Positions 12,960 to 24,149 of a stretch of DNA of 64,000 bases are shown here, piece by piece (position 1 is the first letter of the stretch; each line of letters opens with the position of its first letter). The DNA is taken from positions 310,001 to 374,000 of the forward strand of contig JAACJO010000029.1 in the NCBI GenBank assembly GCA_013368445.1, written 5' to 3'. Below the pieces are notes generated by a model, which was not told the DNA's origin, searched no databases, and saw nothing but the letters and a program-made list of their open reading frames with translations. The position numbers and the translations under genes are program-made. Source of the DNA: Leucocoprinus leucothites. Lineage: Eukaryota > Basidiomycota > Agaricomycetes > Agaricales > Agaricaceae.

Positions 12960-14294
12960 ATGGTGAGATAGTGCTCGACAATTGTTTCATGTGGCTTTGC
13001 TTATTCTCCAATAGCCATCGCTCAGGCACATAGCGGAGAATGAAATCCTTTTGTTGGATGTCATAGGATTTGGAGGGTTCGCAGACGTTCATTCAGGCTT
13101 GTGGGTCAGCGGTGACCGCGAGGGCAAGGGAAAGGTCAGTATTACTCCACGTATGAGGCTGTCTGGATCGCATTCAGTTCCTCTCACACAGCTTGCAGTG
13201 AAGGTCTTCCGCCAGGTTAAAACAGAGAATGATGCATTGACATTGCAAACGCTTAACAGAGTGAGCGAACTGGTGATTCTCCAATATCCTGGGCTTCCAT
13301 CTCACTTGACGCAGAGACTCCATGCTGAGATATCAGCTTGGCTTCTTGTACAACCCCACCCCAATATCTTGCCTTTTATCGGAGCTTATCATCATGACTC
13401 TGAAAGACTTCCAGCGCTGGTTTCTCCTCTCCGTGAAGCTGGAGATGTTCTTTCATATCTCTCCAGAAACACATTTAGTTGCCGTTCCTTAGTACGCACC
13501 ACGTTTGTTGCTTTAGTATCAATTTTAAATAGACCATGCAGGCACTCGGCATCGTGAACGGTCTAGCACACCTCCATGCTCACAATATTGTTCATGGCGA
13601 TCTGAAGCCAGTAGGCTTGTCATTAAATCACAATTTCAACTCATATCTGATTGATTCCACTCTCAGAAAAACGTCCTCATTCATATTGACAACGAAGGAA
13701 AACCGACACCCGAGATTTCAGATTTTGGCAGAGCTAAGATTCTTGATATAAAAGGCTACACAGGGAGTCTTCACATGACACGACGGTGCGACATCCTACG
13801 CTGCCATTTTTTCTCCAATATCTTTGACGCAAAACCCACTCAGCTACGCCGCACCTGAAGTCCTTAACCCAGCCCACACGCCCGACAGTCCCGTCGTTGA
13901 GGTTCCTCGGGAGCGCGCAAATGAAGTACTCACAAAGGCCTCAGACGTCTGGAGCCTCGGAATGGTCCTCCTTCATGTCAGTCAATCCCAGTCGATTTTA
14001 TCGCGCGCGGTGTCGCTAAACTTCTAGTATATGCAGGTCTTAAGCGGTAGAGAGCCGTACCCCGGCTTGAATGAAAATCAAATCGTCCTGGCTCTTGTTA
14101 ATGGGCAGGAACCGAAAGAGGAAGATCATCCAAAGATGATTACTTGTCCTGTTAGAGCAAGGGCTTGGACTATCCTCAAATGCTGCTGGAAGCTAAAGGA
14201 TGGTCCTGAGGCGCGCTGGTCAGCTAAGGAGTGTGCGAACGAGCTAAAGATCCCCCTTGAAGGGCACACATACTATAACTTATGGGCCGAATAA
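12960..14294 (+). CDS. Tyrosine-kinase-like protein kinase, copy 2
   Basis: Paralogue of the kinase at 10.9 kb, 315 residues. Exons: 12960-12962 (start codon alone), 13015-13134, 13192-13260, 13315-13491, 13542-13610, 13667-13785, 13844-13976, 14037-14294. The 69-nt exons 3 and 5 and the 119-nt exon 6 have the same length as in copy 1. Motifs: GFGGFADV glycine loop, LAVK, HAEIS (helix C Glu), HGDLKPKN, SDFG, YAAPE, SDVWSLG. All core catalytic residues are present. Exon 5 could instead begin at 13533, adding three codons; 13542 is preferred because it restores the paralogue length. Confidence 0.8.
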
Positions 14295-15450
14295 CCGACC
14301 CCGTTTCTACAACCAGTTGTTAATGGGGAATTCGATTCCGCTACGTTGTCTCCAGTGTTTCTGATGAAGTATTGCTGCTCATCTCGTCGAAGTATCTCAA
14401 CATACACGGAAAGCTGTCGTTGATACCCCTTTGAGTTCTTTCATCACACACAAATACTATCGTCTTTATTCACCCAAGGATTATGATATCTCAACTTTCA
14501 GCCATTCATTGTCAGCGTCAATGTTACGGGAAGTGAAGAAGCTAGGCGGAAATGGCCTGGTTGATTGTATTACCCATTCGGTATAAACATATTAATGTCG
14601 TATTAATGAACTGGCAAAACTAGGTACCCTGTTATCTTGGCGCCCGTTCAAGGTCCGACACGCGTTCACTTCACACTTCACGTCTCAGGTACTGTGCGTC
14701 CCACAGGCCATACACGTTCCCATATTCCGCTTTCGTCGGATCGCGCTCAGTGGAATCTAGTCCACCATGCCCTAGTGCTCTTCGCTTCGGCAAAAGAGGT
14801 GATGACCTTCGCCTCTTTTACGGTAGAAACAAGCTCCTGTTTATCTGCAGAGCTATAAAATCTAGATGCCAACACATACTATCTCCCATCTAGGCGAAAG
14901 GTGAATGAATGTAACTGAAATATTTTATCATTCTTCTGCTTCGTCAACTCCATCTTTGGACTAGCTGTGCGTGCCAATGCGGTTACATGTGGTGTATAAT
15001 AGTGCTTGAATTCTCTGCCCCTGTTTTTTTACAAAGGAATCACTCTCAGGAACTCTGGCTTGGACGTTGGTCTCGAAAACTCCGCTTGCGTAGTATACCA
15101 CGTAACGATGTAAGTATTAGACGTACGTACTCAGCTTCACACCAAGACCGTGTGAACGACTGAGGACCGCCACCAGATCAGAATCCCTTTTATAGGCTGA
15201 ATGAAGCTGTATAGTTATGATGTAAAAAATGCGGCCAGCATGCGCGTAAAACGGTTCCGCCAGCGGGTGTAGGCTGGACCTACTTTTGGGTGGTATAAGT
15301 GGAAAGGGGCCAAAAGCCCAATAAAGGAAAAGAAGATATAAATAGAAAAGGGAAACCAGGCCTCGAGACATCGCGCCTTGCTAACAGCAAGGATGATGAT
15401 ATCCTCGTGGCTTTCGGTCATCGAGGAAACACAAACTTGCGCCTTTCTCC
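14295..15450. other. Intergenic between kinase 2 and a decayed membrane-protein copy
   Basis: No supported gene. The part from about 15120 to 15450 lies where the 3' exons of the membrane-protein family would be expected, but I could not recognise them. Confidence 0.45.
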
Positions 15451-15499
15451 TCAGAAATAGCATCCCACGGTGCAGGAACAAGTGTACCTGGTGTCGTTA

Positions 15500-16357
15500 T
15501 GGGACGGGATGGATCTTGAGTGCTTGAGCCATTTGTGAAATGTTCTGGAATTGAAAGAGTGGAATCGTGAAGCCGAAGCTATCGTAATTTTGATCTTCGA
15601 GTGACGGCGGTTTTTCCAGAGACGCCAACATACTTGATAAAACAAATGATTTCCAGATGAACTTATGAGTCTTACCAATATATCACCCCAGGCGAGCGAA
15701 GACTGCCTGGTTTCCAGGTCACAATCTTTGGGGAATGAAGAAGTCATGAAGGCGCCTGTGTGTAGACGAGCACGAACGACACCCTCAAGTCGTAATTAGA
15801 GACATTAACGTGCCGTCCAGGGTATCATGCCGTGCTAATGACATTCAGTACATCAAGCCACGAGTAACGACAGAAAGACTCACAAAGGGCCAATAGGGAT
15901 GTGCAATGTCACATTCATGATTTTGGGTTTACCATCGAGGGGGATGCTACGAAATACTGTCCCGGAGAATGTCAATATTTTAGGCCGCTCCTCCCCGTCG
16001 ACGAATATACCACCGTCATTCCCTTCGCTATTGCTAGCCCACACCGATGTGACAATATCGAAAGTATCCTTGATTGTAATCATTGACTGGACAATGTTCG
16101 ACTAATCAATTACTTCCGACTATGCCTTTTGATGATATAACGCAAAGTGGGGATTCCGTATCTCGCCCAGCGAGGAAGTAAAGTACCGAGCTTCCAGAAA
16201 GAAAAATTACGATGAGCGCGAGCTGTAAGCAGAATTTGCCTTTCGAGTGTGGTTTTTTATGCTCGGATGCGCCCGGATTTAACTGGAGGTGATGGCTGGG
16301 CTCTGCACTGTGTCCCTGGAATTTTTCGGAGGATTGATGTCGTGGATTTGCTGGCAT
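15500..16357 (-). pseudogene. Decayed, truncated copy of the multi-pass membrane protein family (copy A)
   Basis: The N-terminal part is recognisable. A Pro/His/Lys-rich cytosolic stretch (LQLNPGASEHKKPHSKGK) is followed by a transmembrane helix near 16180, then the ectodomain start (DTFDIVTSVW, DGGIFVDGEERPK), and an exon-3 piece (LEDQNYDSFGFTIPL) near 15570. The frame after the membrane helix is broken by stops (about 16090-16145), exon 2 contains stops, and the exons encoding the C-terminal helices are absent. It lies between two kinase genes on the opposite strand. The N-terminal half diverges clearly from copies B and C, so this is an older copy. Confidence 0.7.
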
Positions 16358-16968
16358 GGTGTTGAGGGAGGACGGGTAGAAACAATGCTACTTAGCATAT
16401 ATACTGTATAACATAGGTTTTTGGTGCAAAAATATCTAATCGTAACTCTAGCTCACTGATGTGATATATGACGATAGTCTGAGATGGTGTCAAAAGACCT
16501 CTGTTAGGATCCATGGATCTCAGGCAAATGCTAAGATTAGTTTCATGAGCAATCTGGGAGACTGGTAATTGCCGGTGCGATTTCCCCACATCTAGGATGG
16601 CTTAAGCTTCCATTCTACTCCACCAACCAGACGTTTTACAGATCCCCTGCGCCGACCTATTGCGCAGGCTCCAGCCATTTCACTGGTGCATTTGTACCTC
16701 GATATGAATGTCTGGCCAGGCACGAACCATGTTCTTGATTTTGTCACCGCTTTGTACACTGCCAACAAACCCCAGCGCTCAGTGATTCCCGGTGGATTAC
16801 AAGGCTCTCTCTAAGTTCAGGACAAGTGCGACGTCAGCCGGACATTAATATCTTGATTGCTTTTGGCTATTACCGGATGGAAGCCGAAGAAGTGATGTCT
16901 CCTGACCCACGATCGTAGATCAGTCCAGTTTCCAAAAGCTGAAGATTTGTCGTCTAGTTTGGCGTTCC
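16358..16968. other. Intergenic upstream of kinase 3
   Basis: No gene seen. It contains the distal promoter of kinase 3 and the 5' flank of the decayed copy A. Confidence 0.45.
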
Positions 16969-17016
16969 CTCGTGGCCGAGGCATGGAGAGGCCAATACTC
17001 GAGTCCCGGATATAAG
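16969..17016 (+). promoter_or_regulatory. Conserved promoter block plus TATA box of kinase 3
   Basis: CTCGTGGCCGAGGCATG (16969-16985), then ATATAAG (17010-17016), 58 bp before the start codon. The upstream TAGTTTGGC is also shared with kinase 1. Confidence 0.55.
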
Positions 17017-17074
17017 ACCAGCTAACGATGCTCTCATTTGGAAATGTTCATTCGCTCAAGCTGTCCACGAAACG

Positions 17075-18464
17075 ATGGTACGTAGGTGGAAAAGCATTCT
17101 CTTCTGTGGAGTTTCTGTTAATCCCACCGTCAGGAAGGAATATATGAAATACCAGCAGGGTCAATCGTTTTGGAGAGTTCCATAGGAGGGGGAGGGTTCT
17201 CAGATGTCTATTCCGGCCGTTGGACGAAATTTGACAAAACCGAGCAGGTAAACTGATTCCTACCTACATGGACATACCAGCTCAGTAACCACTCTTGCTG
17301 CAGGTGGCGGTGAAGGTCTTCAGGCATCTGTTAAACGAAGATGATCCTGAAATATTGAAGAAATTGAAGAAGGTGAGGAGACTTCTTTCTTCTCCGTGAA
17401 CCTTCCTTACTCTTTACAGAGGCTCAATAGTGAAGTTTCTACATGGAAAAGGGCTCTAAGTCATCACCATCCCAACGTTCTGCCATTCTTTGGGGTCTAC
17501 CTTCGTGACACCACCCGGCTGCCGGCACTTGTCTCTCCCTTGAGGCAAGCAGGAGATATACTCCATTACACGACTTCACGCAATACTACTCCAGACCGCC
17601 GTCGCCTCGTGAGTTGGTTTAATCCAGATATCACGCTACACGCCGTCATTGAACTTTGAAGGTAATTGGTATTGCCACAGGTTTGGACCACCTGCACAAC
17701 AATGGTGTCGTCCATGGAGACCTCACACCAGTGAGCCATTCACGTCGCTGGGAGCCGTAGATGTTACTAATTTCTCACAACAGAGGAATGTGCTCATCTA
17801 CATTGATCCAGAGACTGGAAATGCCATCCCCCAGATAGCTGACTTCGGACGGGCGAAGATTCTGGACGGCACTGGAGTTGCAGGTTCTCTCATTTTCAAT
17901 TGTCGGTGAGGCACCAAACGACACTATTTCGTTTCCCTGTGTCCTTGGCTCATCATGACGTCAGATATTCTGCGCCTGAGGTTCTGCGTTCAAGTGATGA
18001 CGAGCGCTCGCAGGAAACGAATGCTGTGCTTTCTAAGCACTCTGATGTCTGGTCCCTCGGAATGGTACTCCTTCACGTACGTTTAAATTAATCTGCCATT
18101 TATCATCAAGGTGTCGAATTTATTCAACTTTTCATAGGTTTTAAGCGGCCTTGAGCCATATCCCAAATTGAAGTCAGAGGCGCAAATCATCATCGCCCTC
18201 TACCGTAAACAAGAGCCTGAGCCGAAGGACCATCAAATGGCGAACTGTCCTGTCGGACCAAAGGTATGGCCGCTCTTGCAGCAGTGCTGGAAGATCCACG
18301 AGCTTCCCACAGCACGGTGCTCAGCAAGGGATTGTCTCGTCGCATTTGAAAATAATTTTTGCGGTGTGCTTCGACAGCCTAGTGAAGATGAGCTCGAAGA
18401 GGCGATCGGCAGCCCGCTCGACCAATCCCTCAGCACGAATGGTTTTCAAAGTGCTTTCAAATAA
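17075..18464 (+). CDS. Tyrosine-kinase-like protein kinase, copy 3
   Basis: Third paralogue, 334 residues. Exons: 17075-17077 (start codon alone), 17134-17247, 17304-17372, 17420-17608, 17662-17730, 17784-17905, 17965-18076, 18138-18464. Motifs: GGGGFSDV glycine loop, VAVK, LNSEVS (helix C Glu), HGDLTPRN (Lys of the catalytic loop replaced by Thr, Asn kept), ADFG, YSAPE, SDVWSLG. The catalytic-loop Lys is not conserved in all kinase groups, so loss of activity is possible but not certain. The C-terminal tail is about 30 residues longer than in the other two and rich in Glu/Ser. Exons 3 and 5 are again exactly 69 nt. Confidence 0.8.
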
Positions 18465-19690
18465 ACAGCGGGTGCCCGATACGAAGAAATTTGCTTTTTA
18501 CAAATGTAGTGAATGACCCTAGATTTTAGGCTTTAGATTTGTACATTGATAATCAGCTCTCATGTCCAGTAATACTTACCTCTAATCATTGTTTCATGAG
18601 GCTCTCGGAGCGGTGCGAGGTATATCATGAAGGGCTGTCATTTGTTTCGTGATCCCGCGCGTTGGTTCCCCCTAAGATTCTATGATACATAAACCATATA
18701 CCCTCCAACTTCCTCACTTTTCTTGTTCTGGTGGGGGATGTCCGTTAGTGTCGCTCTATTGTCTCCGGAACATCACGAAATGTCTCATTTTTTGCTTCCT
18801 CGGACTTGGATTTCTTTAGACTGGCGCGCGTCACTGGAAGCCTTGGAGGGAGGTGATGGGGGAGGGGGGTTCGGTGTTTCACCGAGAACGCGGAGCTCGG
18901 AAGAATTCAAGTGTTATCACAATCCAGATAGATGGAATTATGGTCAGACAATGTTCGGGACATAATCTAGATGGCATGCCATCGGAGGGCGAGAGGGGGG
19001 CTGAGAAAGGTGTGATTACTTACGCTCAGCCACGATCGCCCAAACTCAGAATAAACAGGAAGCTACTTTGGGCGATTTATAACCTCCGTCACCCCAACTT
19101 CCAAGTTCAAGCAGCAGCACTTGAGTCGTAAGGTGGTAAAGACCAGAGTTCGCTGTGTTTCTCCTAGTAAGGGCTTCTTGAGACGCCGCGGCCAAAATTG
19201 CATGGTGGCTAGATATTGATTGAAACAAAAAACGGCCTGGAGTTCTTCGGAGTGAAGACCGGGAGATGCCGATTTTTCAATCCGGAGAGGACGGTAGATG
19301 CTCGTTGTTCCACTGTACCTTAGGTTGCTGTTCCCTGCTCCCTTGGTCATTTCGAACCTGGCCTCGCCTTGATTAAAGTGTCGCTGCTAACGATCTCTTC
19401 GTGTTTCACCTTACTAACGATGACCAAGGAACAAGTGAAGAAGGTTTATTTAAAGCCATAACTTCGACTTCTGCACCTGCATGCAAAGACCAATGAGATC
19501 ATCTTATGGGCATTTTCATCGGAATACCATCAATGAATACGCAATCACCCGTTAGGCGTCATGAGCAGTGCCTTGTTTGACCACGTGTCGACTTTTCACC
19601 GAGCCACGAAACACCATGAGCTAAGTAAAATAATTATACTAGTACATATTGGAGCAAAACTCAACAAATATGGACCTCGTTACATTCGAA
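18465..19690. other. Intergenic between kinase 3 and membrane protein B
   Basis: No supported gene. About 19555-19690 is homologous to 24015-24149 downstream of copy C, so the duplicated unit extends past the stop codon. Confidence 0.5.
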
Positions 19691-22500
19691 TTACTCCACG
19701 GTGCCATCAGTATCAGAGGTCTTCAGACTCTTGTACCTGATAGCCTGCGCAAAATCAACTACCGAAACGCCAAGACCCAACATTTCCCTAACAACTACTC
19801 CACCGATTCTAGCACTCGTCCCGACAACGTGTGGTAACAAATCCAACAACAACAAAGTATTTGCAACGAGCATCAGTGTCGCTACCAGTTTATACTTACC
19901 GGCGTATGTCCGAGAAGAGGTGTTCATGACGAACTGGAGCATCGTACCACCGAGCTCAAAGGTAAGGCCGAGGGAATAGACGTGCTGAAGTACCGTGGGT
20001 ATATGATCAGAAAGGGAGTGAAGGGGGTGTGCTTTGGGAGGTGGTGGCGGGACTCGTGGGGTGATGAAGTATGAATAAGGCCCGGCAAAGAAATGAGCAA
20101 TGGCGAAGAGTGAGATGAGGAACTAATTGAATATAGTATCAGTGTATGCAAGGAGCGTTAGTTGGGATACATACGAGTATTTTTGCTCTCCTTGACACTC
20201 TTGTCTCAATGCGTTCGCTCGCCCTTTCCCAGTGAGTCGCCGGAGCAATGTACATTTTTGGGATGCAGCCTCTTTTCTTTTCCTTCCCCTTACCCGGGGA
20301 CCCAAACTCAAGCCTTGTCACAGCCTTGAGCATGACAAATGGTGGGATGAGAAGGAAGATGTAGGAAATAGGTACTCTTGACAGCCAATGCCCCTTGCCT
20401 TCAGGATTAAAGACTGATGTAAGCATTTCTTCATTTGCACTTATGAGAATGTAGAATGCTATCAGTGCAGTCCCAAGTCTGGATATACCAGCGGTGCTGG
20501 TACGTGTATACCAGTAGTGAATCGTCAAGAACCAGCAGATGGCACGGACGAAAAGGCTGGGTGAAATCAAATGAAACCACGGTGTCAAATCTAGCCAGAA
20601 GTGAAAAATTAAATGTACATACGAGATGAAATAGAGCACATGAGCACGACGAGGGTGCGCACCCTCGTCAATTCTGTATCCCAGTAATCCAACTAGAAAC
20701 ATTTTTAGCGCACATTTTCAGTTAGAAAGAAAAAAGCGCGTACGAGTCAAGTCATGGGCATGTTGAGCGTGCGTCAACTCCTCGTCGTCGGCAGTCATGT
20801 TCAGATCCTTTTTGCCCTTGGATAAGAACGCATGGACCATATGCTTTCCTGGGTTATCGGCTCTAAATGACAGTCTCCATGTGACGTTCACGTACTCTTC
20901 GCCTGCCAGCTTTTGAGATGTCAAGCTTTGGGTGGATTACAAAGAGGCCTACCAGATGTGAGCGATGTCGGCGTCAGATCTGATGCCTCAGCGTCGCGAT
21001 TAACAGGAATTGGAACGAGGTCCTGCGGTACAATCAGTTTACAGTTTGTAATGAAGTGGGCAGAAGCATACCTTTGGACCAGGAGACCGTTTCACCGCAT
21101 TCAGATGGGGAGCGTACAAGAACTCAAATTTGTTTTTCTTGAGTGATGAATCATCGCGACGACCAGCGATTTGAACTCGTGTCTCGAAAACACCATTCAG
21201 GAAATACCATCTTTGGCATTGATACCAAGTGGGGTTCTCGAGCTCATGACACTGTCGGGTCACGGTTAAGACTCTAAAAAAGTTGCATTAAAGCTGACTC
21301 TCACCGTCTTGTTCGCGAGTTCTCTCTGAGCAAACATGTACGGCTGACGCTTGAAGAGTTTTGTCTCATCAATGATACCAATATGAGTCCTAATGTGACC
21401 CTTATGAGCGAGAGATAGTTACAACACTCTGACAGAGCACTCACCGAGCAACAATGAAGGGATGTTTTGAAGCGACAGATTTCGAGTCTCCGGTAAAATC
21501 CAGGCGGAATATATCCATGAGATCATCCGCGAACTGCTTATGAGCCTTTTCCTGCTCTGCTTCCTTCAAAAACTCCTTCTCCTCATCCCATTCTTCGTCT
21601 TCCTCTGAGATGCCGGTCGGCTCTGGAATGTCTTGTGACGTAGTGCCTGAGCCGCCGGGTAATCGACCTGTGATATTGTGAAATTGGATAAGCGGTATTG
21701 TGAAACCAAAGCTATCGTAGATTTCATCTTCGAGGGTGCGTTTGTGTCCTCTATCAATTTACAGAAGGGATCAGCATTAGGTGAGTCCGGCAAATAGGTT
21801 GAAATGTGAGTGAACATGCGTACAGGCTAGGTCGAACAGCTGGCGCATGAAGTCCATTTTGTGGATTCCAACTGATGTATTTTTGGGCTCTGGCTAGCCA
21901 CCATGGCTGGTGTTGAACAAGAACGAAGGAGGCTCGGAGATCGTAGTTAGAGATATTTGCTTGTTTACTGTTCACATATCAGCGTCGTTTGCACAGATGG
22001 ACAATTACCACTCACAAGTGTGCAATGGGTACGGCCAACGTCACATTCTTGAGCACATTCTTGCTCTTGAGGGTGAGGTCCCGAAAGACAGTCTCGGAGA
22101 ATATCAGCCTCTCTGGCTGCTCCTTTCCATCTACATAGAGCCCACCATCCCTTCCATCATCATCTCTAATCCATACAGATGCGACAATATCAAATGAGTC
22201 CTTCTTCCCAATCATTGGCTGAACAACAATTGACCAGTCATTGATCTCGCTCTCCGGTTTATCATAGTACATCTGTGAGTGGGGGTGTCTGAGCTGGTAT
22301 ACAATGCCCTTGACGAAGAAGAACACTGTAGTTCCCCCCACGAGGCAGACGAGGAGTATGGTGAGCCATAGACAGAATCTTCCTGCTGAACGTGGTTTGC
22401 GTATTGGTGCGCCTGGGTTCAACCGCAGCTGGTCGTTGTCTTCCGCATTTGAGTTCGACTGCGAATGTTTTCTTCCGGGAGGTGAAGAATCGATGATCAT
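19691..22500 (-). CDS. Unidentified multi-pass membrane protein, copy B
   Basis: About 760 residues, ten exons, laid out like copy C. A Pro/Arg-rich cytosolic N-terminus (MIIDSSPPGRKHSQ) leads to one membrane helix (LWLTILLVCLVGG). A large soluble domain of roughly 400 residues follows (FDIVASVWIRDD, YISWNPQNGL, a Glu/Asp-rich stretch GISEEDEEWDEEKE, NPTWYQCQRWYFLNGVFETR). About seven C-terminal helices then include LFVRAICWFLTIHYWY, IPPFVMLKAV and LLLLDLLPHVVG. The likely topology is a cytosolic N-terminus and a lumenal or extracellular domain held by eight helices. I do not recognise the family; there is no RING finger or obvious enzymatic motif. Exon 3 joins in phase through TGATAG at the acceptor, and every intron found in copy C is kept. 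Confidence 0.65.
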
Positions 22501-24149
22501 GGATCCGTACGGTACTTGGTCAACAGCAGGGGCGGTAACCGCGGCCGCGGATTTATAAGTATCACCATTTGTGACTCGGGACGGGCGCCAAGGTAGAGAT
22601 GATGATCACTCGGCGGCCAAATGCTCATCATTGTCGTGATGGGTTTCACGGTTTGACAGCTTCGAAGGGGTGGCAATGCAGGAACTTGGCAGAAACGCTA
22701 AATTTATAAGCAAGTTGTACCATCACTGCGTCGGAGAAAACATGTTCCAGCTGACCGAGCCTGTGAGTAGCACGTTGGTTTGCGCTTCTTTGGTGGTTCT
22801 TATAGGAATAGCTCATGCAGTATTGAGCAATGCAGTAGAGCGATATCTTCTCCCCGGACAAGCTCAAGACCTGTTGCCGCACACTCACCATTACGTAGCG
22901 TGGCCTTATGTGGTCACCCAGCGGTAAACATCCCTGATCGCGTCGTCGCGAAGGTCAAAGATCACATCTCCGTGACAGGCGATGAGACCTAGTAGGAACC
23001 ATATCGAGCAAGACAGACCGTAATATTGGTCTTGCTCGCTCAGAGTCGCTCTGGCTCGTCAATTCTGGAATCTTGAATATGCTCCTCCGAGCTACATCCA
23101 GCAAGATTCAACAATTTCAGTGCTGTAGAGCTAGACCCTGAATTCCATCTTGCCAACCATTAATATATACATGGTACATTTATTTATTCCTAACTAGCTT
23201 ATCCGTCCCCCACTGTCCGCTACCACCCCGAGCCCCATCTTGTCCTGTCCTACAATTAATGTTGATACCATCTACCATCTCGTTAATCACCAACTACAAC
23301 AACTCATCCCACATCCACAGAATCAACATCATCTGTAACCGGGATGGTGTTTTGTAAGTCCTGTAGTCACATACACTGTAGATAGACGTCACGTACAAGT
23401 GTCACAGTAGTCTTACTTCACCGAATACCACGACCAGTCAGATTCACTCTGTCCGAAGCTAAGGCTCACCCCGTACTCCGTTACATCATCTTAGTGAGTA
23501 TGATCGAGCTCATTATATCCCGTTCGACCAGTGTATGCTCAAGAATACGATGACGGTCTGTTACACTAAAACATTGCAACCGGGGCGTGGTGTGAATGGC
23601 CCATGCCCACTCATGAATATCACTGAAAATATCATCAATAGGGACTCGGAAACTATGGATGTGGGGGCCCTTTGTCCTGGGAGGAACTAGGACCGAGAAA
23701 AGAGTTAGGAGCTGGCCGAGGTATATTTCCGGGCTGGAAGTACTGCCGGTCACCAAATAAAAAAGAGAGAGAGAATTAGTTTCTATTCTTGCTGTGCGTG
23801 TGATATATAAAGATGGCGATCATATAATCAATAAGGTAAATGAAATATCGGCTCGATGTAACTCACTATGATTAGAAATATGGAAGTGAGAAATAACGAG
23901 GGGTTGAGTGGTGTGCACGTCAGGAGTCTGAGAGGTTGCTCTGGCTAAGGCTAGGTCCCAAAGGTCATTTTCTCCCTCTCGCTCGTTCTGGCTAGAATCA
24001 GGATATTTTAGTTCTCATGAGTCGTGCCTTGTTTGACCACATGTCGACTTTTCAAACCGAATCGTGAAGTACCATGGGCTAAGTAGAATAATTATACTAG
24101 TACATATTGGAGCAAAACTCGACAAATAGGGACCTCGTTACATTCAGCG
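22501..24149. other. Intergenic between copies B and C
   Basis: 22560-23000 resembles the upstream regions of copies C and D (a shared TCGCGTCGT/GCATCGTCA-containing segment), so it is duplicated promoter DNA. A 91-residue frame on the minus strand at 23481-23756 looks protein-like, but I recognise nothing in it. 24015-24149 is the duplicated 3' flank of copy C. Confidence 0.5.

Noticed and set aside
21760..21840. Apparent frameshift between exons 2 and 3 of copy B (and a stop at the same place in copy C)
   Set aside because: It came from reading exon 2 in the wrong frame. In the correct frame a phase-2 intron (CT then GTACGC or GTAAGT) joins cleanly in both copies.
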